This document shows positions 1 through 7,834 of a stretch of DNA of 17,559 nt, one piece after another. The notes beneath the pieces are model-generated. The model saw only the letters and a program-made list of their open reading frames with translations. It had not been told where the DNA came from and did no database searches. The DNA lies in NCBI GenBank assembly GCA_003162115.1, contig PMMV01000086.1, positions 8,439-25,997 on the forward strand. Direction: 5' to 3'. The translations under genes were made by a program, and so were the position numbers. This stretch comes from Methanobacterium sp. (GTDB lineage: Archaea; Methanobacteriota; Methanobacteria; Methanobacteriales; Methanobacteriaceae). Each line of letters starts with the position of its first letter. Position 1 is the first letter of the stretch.

Positions 1-290
1 ACCATTATGGTGTTTCCCATGGTACCGCCCAGGTTATGATATGCCACACGTGTAGCTATAATTGCATTAGCACCTTTTTTTTCTGCTTCCTCTTCCATAC
101 TCTTACGTGCTAATTCTCTAGCAGTTGTAAGCTCCTCTTCATATTTAGTGGCTCTTCCTCCAACTACATCTCTTACTCCCGAAAACATATCTTTATATAG
201 ATTTGCACCCAAAAGGGAGTCTCCCGTCACTAAACCAAAATACTCAGTTATTTTTTTTCCTTCAATAGTTGGTGTGGTTAAAATCAGCAT
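1..290 (-). CDS. YbjQ/UPF0145 family protein, partial at window edge
   Basis: The reverse strand encodes 96 residues from ATG at 290 and runs off the left edge before its stop. It begins [14 protein letters not shown] and carries the family signatures [13 protein letters not shown], a VRDVVGGR segment, an acidic and basic helix, and [12 protein letters not shown]. This order matches the roughly 105-residue YbjQ (DUF74, heavy-metal-binding-like) family, so only about 10 C-terminal residues should be missing. An AGGAG site at 298-302 lies seven bases before the ATG and supports this start. These small soluble proteins form pentameric rings in solved structures; their biochemical role is not established. 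The gene appears to be transcribed alone, since a T-rich stretch separates it from the gene upstream. Family assignment is confident, function is not. Confidence 0.85.
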   Translation of the reverse strand, partial: MLILTTPTIEGKKITEYFGLVTGDSLLGANLYKDMFSGVRDVVGGRATKYEEELTTARELARKSMEEEAEKKGANAIIATRVAYHNLGGTMGNTIM

Positions 291-404
291 GATTAAACTC
301 CTATTTTACCTTTTTTTATATTAGTCTATAATCCATTTAATATTTGAAACTAGTGGTTAAATTCTCATTTTGGTTTAAAGAATATAAAGTAGGAATAGTT
401 TATT

Positions 405-420
405 TTAAAAATAAAAAAAA
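405..420 (-). terminator. Poly-T terminator after the HdeD-like gene
   Basis: On the minus strand, about 25 bases past the stop of the HdeD-like gene, there is a run of eight T (413-420) continuing as ATTTTTA. Archaeal transcription commonly ends at such U-rich tracts without a hairpin. Just upstream on the same strand an ACTACT element occurs twice, the second copy running directly into the T tract. Confidence 0.4.
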
Positions 421-442
421 GTAGTTTGTTTGAGTAGTTTTT

Positions 443-919
443 TTAATCCTTCTGGAATAACATTATTATTCCCATGATTAATAGCCATAGACCAATTAAT
501 ATTCCGAGAACAACTGGATTTGTTGCTACTAGTTTACCTAGTACTATGTACAGAATACCAATTATGAATGCTATTACTCCATTCCACCTACTACCGCCTG
601 ATGTGGTAATCATTCCTATAAGACCGACGATAATTAGGAATATACCTACTATGTAGACTATTAAACCTGCTACAAAGGCAAATAGGGCCGGATCGAATAT
701 GAAACCTATACCAAGGATCAAAGCTATGACACCCAGTATTATCTCAAGGATTCCCAATCCTGCACTTTCACCCATTTCCATTATTCCACCTAAAAGAAGT
801 CCCAGACCTAATAACAAGACCAAAAATCCTGTAAGTATAGCTGCAGGAACTAGTCCTAAAAGTGGGAAAGCTATTACAATTAAACCAAGAATTATAAGAA
901 GTATTGCTCCCCATTTCAT
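443..919 (-). CDS. HdeD/DUF308 family membrane protein
   Basis: This is a 158-residue, almost wholly hydrophobic protein with about six membrane helices in three similar pairs, rich in GLI and GIG steps, ending in a short charged tail (LFQKD). Length, helix count and the repeated 'LGLLLGG / [11 protein letters not shown] / LGKLVATNP' pattern fit the HdeD (DUF308) family. In E. coli HdeD is an inner-membrane protein linked to acid resistance; no transport substrate is known. The frame can be extended to a TTG at 940, but that puts AAGGAGGT (927-934) inside the coding sequence. The ATG at 919 sits seven bases after this near-perfect ribosome-binding site, so I chose it. The gene stands alone, with its own TATA box upstream and a T-tract downstream. 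Confidence 0.85.
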   Translation of the reverse strand: MKWGAILLIILGLIVIAFPLLGLVPAAILTGFLVLLLGLGLLLGGIMEMGESAGLGILEIILGVIALILGIGFIFDPALFAFVAGLIVYIVGIFLIIVGLIGMITTSGGSRWNGVIAFIIGILYIVLGKLVATNPVVLGILIGLWLLIMGIIMLFQKD

Positions 920-970
920 TATTAAAACCTCCTTAACCAAACAAACTATACATGTAATATGTTATTATTT

Positions 971-978
971 AATATAAA
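971..978 (-). promoter_or_regulatory. TATA box for the HdeD-like gene
   Basis: The minus strand reads AAATTTATATTAAATA with core TTTATATT at 971-978. A start about 25 bases downstream, near 949, would give a leader of about 30 bases that keeps the AAGGAGGT site. The same AAATTTATATT string precedes MFS exporter 3 at 13667. It is inferred from consensus and spacing only. Confidence 0.5.
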
Positions 979-984
979 TTTTTT

Positions 985-1413
985 TATTTTAATTCAAGTT
1001 AAAATTAGTGATATGAACATTAATGATTCAGAAGGTTTTTAAACGATAAATCTCTGAAAATTTGAGTTATTAAGGTCTTTATAATGTTTGAATTGAGATA
1101 TAAACATCAATCTTTATGATTGAGAATAATTAGTATTAATTATTTAATTTTTTGATAAATTTAAAAAATAGAAAAATTAAATTCAGAAGTTCATTTCAAG
1201 TTCAGATTCGACTAGATATACTCATCACATTTACTGATACAAGAACGAAAAGCATTACTAATTCATCTAATTTGAATATATTATATTTTCTTGAATTTAC
1301 TATTTTTACAGCTTATTGCATCTTAAAAAGTTTTATGCACCTTAAACCATTAAGCAGATATAGTTGATAAAACATAATAATATTTATATTTATTCAAATA
1401 ATGGAGTGAAATT
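985..1413. other. AT-rich intergenic gap
   Basis: About 430 bases separate the divergent HdeD-like gene and the tiny membrane-protein gene. I find no convincing coding sequence. A 71-codon TTG-initiated frame at 1152-1367 has no ribosome-binding site and low-complexity AT-driven composition. TATA-like strings occur near 1356-1366 and 1381-1390, either of which could serve the plus-strand gene at 1414. Confidence 0.5.
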
Positions 1414-1569
1414 ATGGAGACACAACAAACGAGTAGTGTGTCTATGATGGGACCTGCTGTTATTATCGCAATAGTTATCTTAATATTCCCATTCCTCGTT
1501 TACTGGTTAGCTTGATTTGCAGTTGTCATATTGTTCGTTGGAGGCCTTATCGCCTTCATGCAACGATAA
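1414..1569 (+). CDS. Tiny two-helix membrane protein interrupted by in-frame TGA
   Basis: ATG at 1414 follows GGAGTGA (1403-1409) at good spacing and opens a 33-codon frame: a short polar start (METQQTSSVSMMGP), then one membrane helix ending FPFLVYWLA. It stops at TGA (1513-1515). The same frame continues without a break as FAVVILFVGGLIAFMQR to TAA at 1567-1569, a second membrane helix with a basic end. A stem-loop starts at that TAA. Read through, this would be a 51-residue helical-hairpin protein, with the TGA at a place where Trp (TGG) would fit. It may be a fresh nonsense mutation, a sequencing error, readthrough, or a real 33-residue protein with a fossil tail. I do not recognise a named family. 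The gene is isolated on the plus strand between minus-strand genes. Confidence 0.5.
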
Positions 1570-1603
1570 TCTAGTTTCACCTCATGCTCTAGATTCTTTA
1601 TTC
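1568..1603 (+). terminator. Stem-loop terminator after the tiny membrane gene
   Basis: AATCTAG (1568-1574) and CTAGATT (1589-1595) form a perfect seven-base-pair stem around a 14-base loop, followed by the T-rich CTTTATTCTTTATCT. It begins at the TAA of the extended frame, not at the TGA, which suggests that the transcription unit was built for the longer protein. Confidence 0.4.
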
Positions 1604-1707
1604 TTTATCTAAAAAACATATAGAAATATTTCATCTAGATCCTGTTTTATTAGATTTTTTCATATTAATTCGGATTAATTCTTGCCCAGATGCATAAGCA
1701 TTTGATT

Positions 1708-2964
1708 TTATACTGGTTTTTCTGTTTCTTTTTTATTGCCACCAGCCAGTCCATGTGTTATGGAAAATGCAACCAATGCAGATAAAAATATGGGTAGTGC
1801 ATCGGTAAATGGTACACCCACTATAATAATACCGATTGCTGCTAAAGCCAGGGGAATAGGTACTATTGCAGCAGGTACAGCGACTATCATGCAGCCCAAG
1901 GCTAATGCTAGTGGTATTTGAGGGAATATCAGATGAACAATTGATCCTATGCATGAACCTATAAATAGTAGTGGAAATATCGGTCCACCAATGAAGCCAA
2001 AGTTCAATGCTCCACTTAAAGCTATTATTTTAGCCAAAGCAAATACTAAAAGGAGTAATATCCCGATTGTTGCGGCTTGCTGTGTAACTACTGACATTTG
2101 TGTTGTACCTAGTCCAATTGTAGTAGGAATTGCAACAGCCAGTAAACCCAATAAAAATCCCCCTAAAGTACTACGAATGACTGGTTTACCATTTAATGGT
2201 GCAACTACACGTTGAATACCTCTGTTCACAATAACAAAGATCAAAGCTACAGGAACTGCTACAACTCCCAATAAGATACCTGTAAACAGATCTACTATCT
2301 GTATATTATAGGATGGAAGTGACAAAATACCAAGTAGCGATGAAACTGCCATTCCGTTTAGAGCGTAAAATATTGCAAATCCAATCGTAGCTGCGAGTCC
2401 AGCTATTAACAGAGTCCCATAGTAAGCTATTGTTTGAAAATGAGATGATTCAAGTAACATCAGTAACATCACGAATGGCGATGAAAACAGACCAGCGTAA
2501 GCCCCTGAAACACCGCTTATAACATTGGTTCGGCTAGTTTCATCATCTAGTTTACGATTTTTTGAGATCCAACTTCCCAAACCTGCTGCTAGCATACCTG
2601 TTGGTACTTCGGGTCCTAAACTGAAACCACCTATTAACGATATTATCGATACTAAAAGAGAAGAGGCCACAGACTTTGAATCCATCTTTCCTTTCTTTAC
2701 TGCATCAAAAACATCCATCTGTCTTGCAGAGGTATATCGATGGATTAAACCAACTACCAACCCAATTGCAGTCATAAGAACTACCATATACCATGGTCCA
2801 GTGAATGGAGTCCAATTTGTTAGACTTGGCAAAAATAAACTTTGACCCCAGTTCATTATAAAAATGAAGATGTAAGCTCCTATCGCACTGAACAGTCCTA
2901 TTACCAGACCCCAGCCAAGACGCTTCCAATAATCTCTTGATCTTAAGTTTAACTCAGCAGGCAT
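1708..2964 (-). CDS. Divergent ClC-family chloride channel/antiporter
   Basis: This 418-residue membrane protein has the length and helix density of prokaryotic ClC proteins, which form dimers moving chloride, usually against protons. It keeps a gating-type glutamate in GPEVP (about 117-121, Glu119, for the usual GREGP), a helix end with Glu172 in FSSPFVMLLMLLES, and a GxFxP-like segment FIGGPIFP (about 324-331). It differs at key places. The GSGIP selectivity motif is absent where expected (TSARQ, about 78-82). The residue aligned by eye with the internal proton glutamate of E. coli ClC (Glu203) is Ser173. No CBS domains follow. ATG at 2964 is preceded by AAGGTGG (2974-2980). A TATA-like TATATAAA lies at 2996-3003, rather close to that site. 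It belongs to the superfamily, but substrate and mode are open. Confidence 0.85.
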   Translation of the reverse strand: MPAELNLRSRDYWKRLGWGLVIGLFSAIGAYIFIFIMNWGQSLFLPSLTNWTPFTGPWYMVVLMTAIGLVVGLIHRYTSARQMDVFDAVKKGKMDSKSVASSLLVSIISLIGGFSLGPEVPTGMLAAGLGSWISKNRKLDDETSRTNVISGVSGAYAGLFSSPFVMLLMLLESSHFQTIAYYGTLLIAGLAATIGFAIFYALNGMAVSSLLGILSLPSYNIQIVDLFTGILLGVVAVPVALIFVIVNRGIQRVVAPLNGKPVIRSTLGGFLLGLLAVAIPTTIGLGTTQMSVVTQQAATIGILLLLVFALAKIIALSGALNFGFIGGPIFPLLFIGSCIGSIVHLIFPQIPLALALGCMIVAVPAAIVPIPLALAAIGIIIVGVPFTDALPIFLSALVAFSITHGLAGGNKKETEKPV

Positions 2965-3092
2965 ACTTATGATCCACCTTTCAGTCCTATCTTAATATAT
3001 AAATTGTTAAATAGCTCATTATAGTATACTTCTATTATTTTAAAATAGATTATTTAAATAGAATAAATTAATTTTTAGACTATCAAATACGC

Positions 3093-3329
3093 CTATATTT
3101 CTGGGATTTCTCTTGTAAGAAGTACTTTGTCCCCAATAACTTTAATAATATCATAAGGAACTAAGGTACCACCACCAGATCCTCCAATACCTCCAAAGAG
3201 TCCCCCTTTGCTAACCATGAAACCCTCCAATGTTTGGGTTTCAAAGTTTACTTCAACATCGTCCACTTTACCAATTACAATTCCCGAGGTATCCACAACT
3301 TCTTTTCCTATAATTTCTTTTTTTATCAA
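3093..3329 (-). CDS. PRC-barrel domain protein
   Basis: The 78-residue product consists of one PRC-barrel: IIGKEVVDTSGIVIGKVDDVEVN, an edge strand TLEGFMVSK, a glycine-rich loop (GGLFGGIGGSGGG), then LVPYDIIKVIGDKVLL. Stand-alone archaeal PRC-barrel proteins of about 80 residues are common and are thought to act in RNA- or protein-binding roles; the target is unknown. The frame is open up to a TTG at 3362, but that extension (MEFHKIGVILL) would contain the ribosome-binding site. GGTGTGA at 3338-3344 lies eight bases before a TTG at 3329, giving the normal family N-terminus MIKKEIIGKEV, so I chose it; TTG at 3332 is also possible. The long glycine loop is unusual for the domain. Confidence 0.8.
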   Translation of the reverse strand: MIKKEIIGKEVVDTSGIVIGKVDDVEVNFETQTLEGFMVSKGGLFGGIGGSGGGTLVPYDIIKVIGDKVLLTREIPEI

Positions 3330-3566
3330 CAACAGAATCACACCTATTTTATGAAATTCCAACTAAAATTATGATATTATTTATGTTCAATTTAATACTT
3401 GTAATTTTTTGACAACTTAAAAACATAAAAATATTTTGTAATTAAGTTTATACAAATCCAGGGTTTTTTAGTACTTATAGGGATTTTATGCTAGATTCAT
3501 AGATTGAAAATGATATAGGAGAATGAATGAGTTTAGATGGTCTTAAGAGGTATCATATTTTTTTTC

Positions 3567-4030
3567 TTATGATTCATATATTCCAACATGGCTGGCCTGT
3601 ACAATGATATGATTATCAATGGCATCTAATAATTCTTGTCGTGTTAAACCAGGTTTAAGATCAACTGCTTTGTCAAGTGCATATAACCAGAAGTAGTAAT
3701 GGTGTGGGCCATGTCCTGGTGGCGGGGCTGGACCACTATAACCCTGTTTTCCTGTGCTGTTAGTACCTTCAGCGAAGGTCTGGTTAATTTCACCTTCTTC
3801 TATTGAATCTATTTCAGGGGGTATCCCATAGATCACCAGTGGGTAAATCCATAGGTAATTGGAGCGTCTGGGTCATAATAGATTAATGCAAATTCCTTTG
3901 TGTTTTCAGGAGCATTAATCCACATTAATGGTGGGGAAACATTATCTCCAGCGCGCGTATAATATTTAGGAATATTCTTTAAAGATCCGAAGGCAGGACT
4001 ATTAATTTGAAGATCATAATGCATTATCAT
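3567..4030 (-). pseudogene. YbhB/YbcL (PEBP) family protein, single-base frameshift
   Basis: Two overlapping frames together encode one phosphatidylethanolamine-binding-like protein. The first (ATG at 4030, after GAGGT seven bases upstream) gives 65 residues with the ligand-site motif YYDPDAP and ends FTHW-TGA near 3838. The second resumes at once as VIYGIPPEIDSIEEGE and carries the second hallmark GHGPHHYYFWLYALD and a normal C-terminus, stopping at 3567. The DNA reads CACTGGTGATC; one more G (CACTGGGTGATC) restores a complete protein of about 153 residues, the usual family length. The overlapping GTG in TGGTGA could also restart translation. I judge it a frameshifted gene or a base-call error. 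Bacterial homologues are small soluble proteins of unclear function related to Raf-kinase inhibitor protein. Confidence 0.8.
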
Positions 4031-4404
4031 AATTTTGACCTCTTTTTAATTATTATCCTATAAGTCGCTTCAAAAATTATTTCAAATTCCTTTCAATAAT
4101 TAATATGTAATTTTTAATTAATAAATATTAGGTATTTTAGAGTTTAAAGGTTTGATTTACATTTAAATTAGAATATTGGTTATTTTAAGGATATCACTTA
4201 TTAACAAATATTTTATAATAAATTAGGCTAATAAAACATCTTTATCACTTCACATGATTTAAAAGAAGTAAATATAGAGGGCTCGTAGTAACAAATAATC
4301 TCCTTAATAAAATTATTAACAAATTCCATATTAGCTAATTTTTTATAGCAGTATTACTATGAATTGAAATATTCCGGGGCCTTCAATAATATTAGCCTAA
4401 TTTT
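4031..4404. other. AT-rich intergenic gap
   Basis: The 374 bases lie between the PEBP gene and MFS exporter 1, both read leftwards, so the stretch should hold the PEBP promoter and the end of the MFS operon. I see only AT-rich sequence and weak TATA-like strings. A short plus-strand frame around 4220-4330 is broken by TGA and has no start or ribosome-binding site, so I do not call it. Confidence 0.4.
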
Positions 4405-6123
4405 TTATTTATATTTCGATTCTGTATCTGCTTTTTGTAATTTTAAATCATCTTTTGATCTAGTTTTAAGCTCTTTATCTTTGTTTATATATTTTTCTCC
4501 GCGGAGTGCCGATAATATAGCAGCTATGGCCGATATTATAGCGCCAATGTAGAATGATGTTCCTAATGATGGTAAAAATGCAGTGGCAAGTGTTGACGGG
4601 AACCATGTGATTCCTGTCAATGTGTTTAATGTTGAAGCAGGTATAATGGCTGTAAGTGATGGGGGTAACGTAGTTAATATAGATTCTACTGGGTTGTAAC
4701 CTAGGAATGCAGAAAATAAGGCTGCTGTAGGGGGGATTTTACTTAGAATTGGAGTTAAATGTACCGCACCTATACTGGCCAATGAAGATGCCATAGCTTC
4801 TGGGAATCTTTGGGTAATTCCCACTATAACTATGGTAAAGAATATGGCCATACTGGCTATACCTGCTGTATTCCTCATTGTTGATATCATCCCCGAGGCA
4901 ACTCCTCTATCTTCCGCGGGTACTGAATTCATTATTGAAGCAGTGTTCGGTGTGCCGAACATCCCACTTCCAACCCCCATCATAAACTCTGCTAAAGCAA
5001 ATTCATAGAAACTGAAATTAATTGGAAGAGCCGCAAACAATAGGAAAGATAAGGTTACAATTACCATTCCACCGGTAGCTATCCATCGCGGACCATAAAT
5101 ATCAGATAATACGCCTGAAAGAGGCCCCATGATAATTATTCCTGCAGTTAATGGTAACATGTAAATACCTGCCCAGAAAGGAGTAGATGCGTAACTGTAA
5201 CCATGAAGCGGGAGCCATATACCCTGCAGTAATAATATTAGCATAAACATCAACCCGCCCCTTCCTAAGGAACCTAATAAACCGGCAATATTAGCATATG
5301 CAAAACTTTTAATTTTAAATAAATCTAATCGGAACATAGGGGATTCTACCCGATTTTCAACAAATGGAAATAGAATTAATGAAAACAGTCCTATTAACAA
5401 GGAGAATATTACCCATGGGTTGTTCCATCCCATGGGGCTATTACCATACGGGATCAATCCATATGTTACACCTACAAGTAGGAGAGTTATCCCCAAAACA
5501 AAAGTAAGGTTTCCCCATATATCAATTTTAGTTTTTGTGGCTTTGATGGACAGTTCTTTAAGTTTGAATGACCATATAGTTCCAATAAGTCCAAATGGTA
5601 CACTGATTAGGAAAACATACCTCCAATCATATATCGCCAGCACACCACCTATAACTAAACCTAAAAAATTTCCAGCAATCGCAGCAACAATATTTATACC
5701 TAATGCTTTTCCCCGCTCACTGGGCGGGAAAGCGTCGGTAAGAATGGCAGCACTGTTCGACAGGAAAAATGCTGCACCTACTCCTTGAATCAGTCTGAAA
5801 ATAATAATTTCTATAGCACCAGCGTCTCCAGTGGATGGTGTTAAGTATAGCAGGAAAGATCCTATTGTAAATATTAAAAAACCCAATCGGAACAACTTTA
5901 CTCTTCCATACATATCTGAAAGCCTTCCGAAACTTAAAAGTAAGGTTGCTGTAACTAATCCATAACCCATTAATATCCATAATAAATATTGAAATGAATT
6001 CAATGGATCTATATGGATACCATTAAAAATAGCTGGAAGAGCAATTAGAATAATGAATGTATTTATAGTACCCATTAAAGTGGCTATGAATGTATTTGAC
6101 ATAGCTGTCCATTTATATTCCAA
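4405..6123 (-). CDS. MFS multidrug exporter 1 (14-helix DHA2 type)
   Basis: The 572-residue protein has about 14 membrane helices and the DHA2 drug:H+ antiporter layout: motif A as [12 protein letters not shown] after helix 2, motif C-like glycine and proline spacing in helix 5, a second A-like loop ([11 protein letters not shown]), [18 protein letters not shown] in the second half, a large outer loop before the last helix and a charged cytoplasmic tail. Such pumps export hydrophobic or cationic compounds by proton exchange; the substrate is unknown. It is the last gene of an operon, 34 bases after the TauE/SafE gene. The frame opens at GTG 6138, but GAAGGCGA lies four bases before a TTG at 6123, a codon also present at the same site in the paralogue at 9426-11141. 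I therefore start at [10 protein letters not shown]. Confidence 0.88.
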   Translation of the reverse strand: MEYKWTAMSNTFIATLMGTINTFIILIALPAIFNGIHIDPLNSFQYLLWILMGYGLVTATLLLSFGRLSDMYGRVKLFRLGFLIFTIGSFLLYLTPSTGDAGAIEIIIFRLIQGVGAAFFLSNSAAILTDAFPPSERGKALGINIVAAIAGNFLGLVIGGVLAIYDWRYVFLISVPFGLIGTIWSFKLKELSIKATKTKIDIWGNLTFVLGITLLLVGVTYGLIPYGNSPMGWNNPWVIFSLLIGLFSLILFPFVENRVESPMFRLDLFKIKSFAYANIAGLLGSLGRGGLMFMLILLLQGIWLPLHGYSYASTPFWAGIYMLPLTAGIIIMGPLSGVLSDIYGPRWIATGGMVIVTLSFLLFAALPINFSFYEFALAEFMMGVGSGMFGTPNTASIMNSVPAEDRGVASGMISTMRNTAGIASMAIFFTIVIVGITQRFPEAMASSLASIGAVHLTPILSKIPPTAALFSAFLGYNPVESILTTLPPSLTAIIPASTLNTLTGITWFPSTLATAFLPSLGTSFYIGAIISAIAAILSALRGEKYINKDKELKTRSKDDLKLQKADTESKYK

Positions 6124-6157
6124 AAAATCGCCTTCCACCTTTTTATTGAATAATTAA

Positions 6158-6958
6158 TTATGCCAGTATCAATGCAAGACCAAAAATAAGACTGATTGAC
6201 ACGAGCAAAGGAGCATATATTTTCTCAATTGTGATTGGATTAATTCTTTTAAGGAGTATAGGTCCTAAAAATGCACCTATGGCTGACCCTCCACCAAGAA
6301 GAATTATTAACATCAGATCTAACCTTCCTAAGATGTAATAACCTCCTATACCTGCAGCAGAGTTAAATATAAGAACAAATACAGACGTGCCCACAACCAT
6401 TATGGCTGGCAGGCCTAAACTGTAAAGTCCCATAGTAACAGGTGGTGTTCCACTTATTCCAAAAACCCCTGCCATTAGTCCGGATGCAACTCCAAAAAAA
6501 GAGGCTATAATTCTTTTAGGCCCTGTCAGGTTTAATGATACTGTTTTACTGTTATCCCCATTTTTACTTTCATCTGTCTTTTTACGTCTTTTAAGAGCAC
6601 TACGAATCATTGGATACAGCATTATCAACATAAAAAAACCGAGAAATTTCCTTAAAAGGATAGAAGGAAGCATATTGGCTATGTAAGCCCCTATTACCGT
6701 TCCAACTATTCCACCGATTCCTAATATCAAGCCCGTACGGATATCCACATTACCCTGACGATAGTGACTTAAAGCTCCTAATGCCGTGGTAGGTAATACT
6801 GATGCTAAAGATGTTGCAACAGCCACCTGTGTCGGGATACCGAAGATAAGTGTCAAAACCGGTACAAACAGTCCCCCTCCCCCTCCACCTAACATAGACA
6901 CTAATAAGCCTATAAGAAACCCGAATAGGGGAAGAAAAATCAGGTTGAGATCAATCAT
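6158..6958 (-). CDS. TauE/SafE family anion permease
   Basis: The 266-residue protein has about eight membrane helices in two related halves. The first half has the family signature GLLVSMLGGGGGGLFVPVL with a run of six glycines, then VAVATSLASVLPTTALGALSHYRQGNVD; the second repeats it as GLMAGVFGISGTPPVTMGLY. A basic cytoplasmic loop (KRRKKTDESKNGD) joins the halves. Members move sulfite, sulfoacetate, taurine-derived or other organic anions across the membrane; the substrate here cannot be read from sequence. AGAGGAA just before ATG 6958 acts as ribosome-binding site and abuts the TAA of the upstream hydrolase gene, ten bases away, so the two are surely cotranscribed. The MFS exporter follows 34 bases downstream. 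An exported product or waste anion for the whole operon is plausible but inferred. Confidence 0.9.
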   Translation of the reverse strand: MIDLNLIFLPLFGFLIGLLVSMLGGGGGGLFVPVLTLIFGIPTQVAVATSLASVLPTTALGALSHYRQGNVDIRTGLILGIGGIVGTVIGAYIANMLPSILLRKFLGFFMLIMLYPMIRSALKRRKKTDESKNGDNSKTVSLNLTGPKRIIASFFGVASGLMAGVFGISGTPPVTMGLYSLGLPAIMVVGTSVFVLIFNSAAGIGGYYILGRLDLMLIILLGGGSAIGAFLGPILLKRINPITIEKIYAPLLVSISLIFGLALILA

Positions 6959-6968
6959 TCAGTTCCTC

Positions 6969-7697
6969 TTAATATAACTCTTTAATTCTTTGATTGGGAT
7001 TATCGTTGAAAAGGCCTCCGTGGTAACTTATAATATTTTTAATATCATATTTTTCAAACTTTTTAAGTGAATTTATAGCTAGTTTCTCCTCTTCATTGTT
7101 CATAGACAGTTTGTTGGGCCCTATAAGTTGTCCGTCAGCCACGTTCATGGCGTCACCTACGATGAGGGTTTTAGATTTTTTATGGTAAAGGCATATATGG
7201 CCGGGGGTGTGGCCGGGGGTGTGGATTACGATTATTCCTCCACAGTAATCCAGCTCTTCACCATCGAATATAGTTTTGTTAACTTCTACATGAACGTTTT
7301 CAAGCATATCTATGACTTTTTCCCGCTCTTCTTCTGGTAAAGCGTTTATACGATCCATGAAGTTTGAATTTAATCTTATAAGCTTCTTTTCGCCCTCGAT
7401 GTATGGTTTATCCTCTTCATGAGCAAGCACCTCGACATCGGGTAATTCATCAATAATACCTTTAATACCTCCAATATGGTCTATGTCTTGATGTGTTACA
7501 ATAATTTTATTGAGCCTTCCAAATGGTACACCAGCATTTTCTATTGCCTTTCTAATTTCCGATAAACTGTTTGTTACTCCTGCATCAACTAGGATTACTG
7601 TATCTTTATCAAATATGAGAGTTGGGTATATTGTTCTCTCAATACCCATAATATTCATTGGTATTTCCAGCATTTCTATTCCATTGGCTATTCTCAT
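6969..7697 (-). CDS. MBL-fold metal-dependent hydrolase
   Basis: The 242-residue protein shows a complete metallo-beta-lactamase fold: VDAG near 37-40, the metal motif as THQDIDHIGG (His69, Asp71, Asp73, His74), IHTPGHTPGH (His163 the likely ligand), GDAM with Asp182, and YHGG with His226. The usual HxHxDH motif here has Asp at the second position, a variant known in this superfamily. Members hydrolyse thioesters, lactones, phosphodiesters and other bonds, so the reaction is open. An ATG at 7715 gives six more residues but has no ribosome-binding site; CGGAG lies seven bases before ATG 7697, so I chose that. It heads the operon with the TauE/SafE and MFS genes. A TATA-like TTTAAATA at 7725-7732 is close to the start, suggesting a very short leader if used. 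Confidence 0.87.
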   Translation of the reverse strand: MRIANGIEMLEIPMNIMGIERTIYPTLIFDKDTVILVDAGVTNSLSEIRKAIENAGVPFGRLNKIIVTHQDIDHIGGIKGIIDELPDVEVLAHEEDKPYIEGEKKLIRLNSNFMDRINALPEEEREKVIDMLENVHVEVNKTIFDGEELDYCGGIIVIHTPGHTPGHICLYHKKSKTLIVGDAMNVADGQLIGPNKLSMNNEEEKLAINSLKKFEKYDIKNIISYHGGLFNDNPNQRIKELY

Positions 7698-7737
7698 TTT
7701 ATAACTCCGTTCCATTAAAAAAGATATTTAAAGTCCA

Positions 7738-7815
7738 TTAATCTTTATAATTACATTCTTTCAATACATTATGGAAAATCTGCATCATATCTGCTTATAT
7801 GATATTAATGGCTTT
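7738..7815 (-). pseudogene. Remnant of a second AbrB-type regulator (C-terminus)
   Basis: The minus strand translates as KAINII-stop-ADMM, then with small indels continues to VLKECNYKD-stop. The intact AbrB gene at 11714-11935 ends KVIKIMKADMMRD and then VLEELDNNEG. Fourteen bases, AAGCAGATATGATG, are identical between the two, and flanking codons match with scattered changes, including TAA for AAA. The rest of the gene is absent: the radical SAM gene ends just upstream. This looks like the tail of a dead AbrB paralogue directly in front of the MBL-TauE-MFS operon. Confidence 0.6.
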
Positions 7816-7834
7816 ATATTATTCCTAAAACTAT

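Noticed and set aside
1152..1367. 71-codon plus-strand frame
   Set aside because: TTG start without a ribosome-binding site, composition driven by AT-rich DNA, no recognisable domain.
3527..3607. Short plus-strand frame after AGGAGAATGA
   Set aside because: It has a fair ribosome-binding-like site, but only 26 residues, and it runs antisense into the end of the PEBP gene.
4220..4334. Plus-strand frame broken by TGA in the PEBP/MFS gap, considered as a second TGA-interrupted gene
   Set aside because: No start codon with ribosome-binding site, AT-rich random-like composition, and no terminator or domain supporting it.
7784..7803. Inverted repeat ATCATAT-N6-ATATGAT upstream of the MBL operon as an operator matching the AbrB palindrome
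   Set aside because: The left arm and spacer (CATCATATCTGCTT) are the leftover coding sequence of the AbrB remnant, found unchanged inside the intact AbrB gene, so the symmetry is better explained by chance decay than by a regulatory site.
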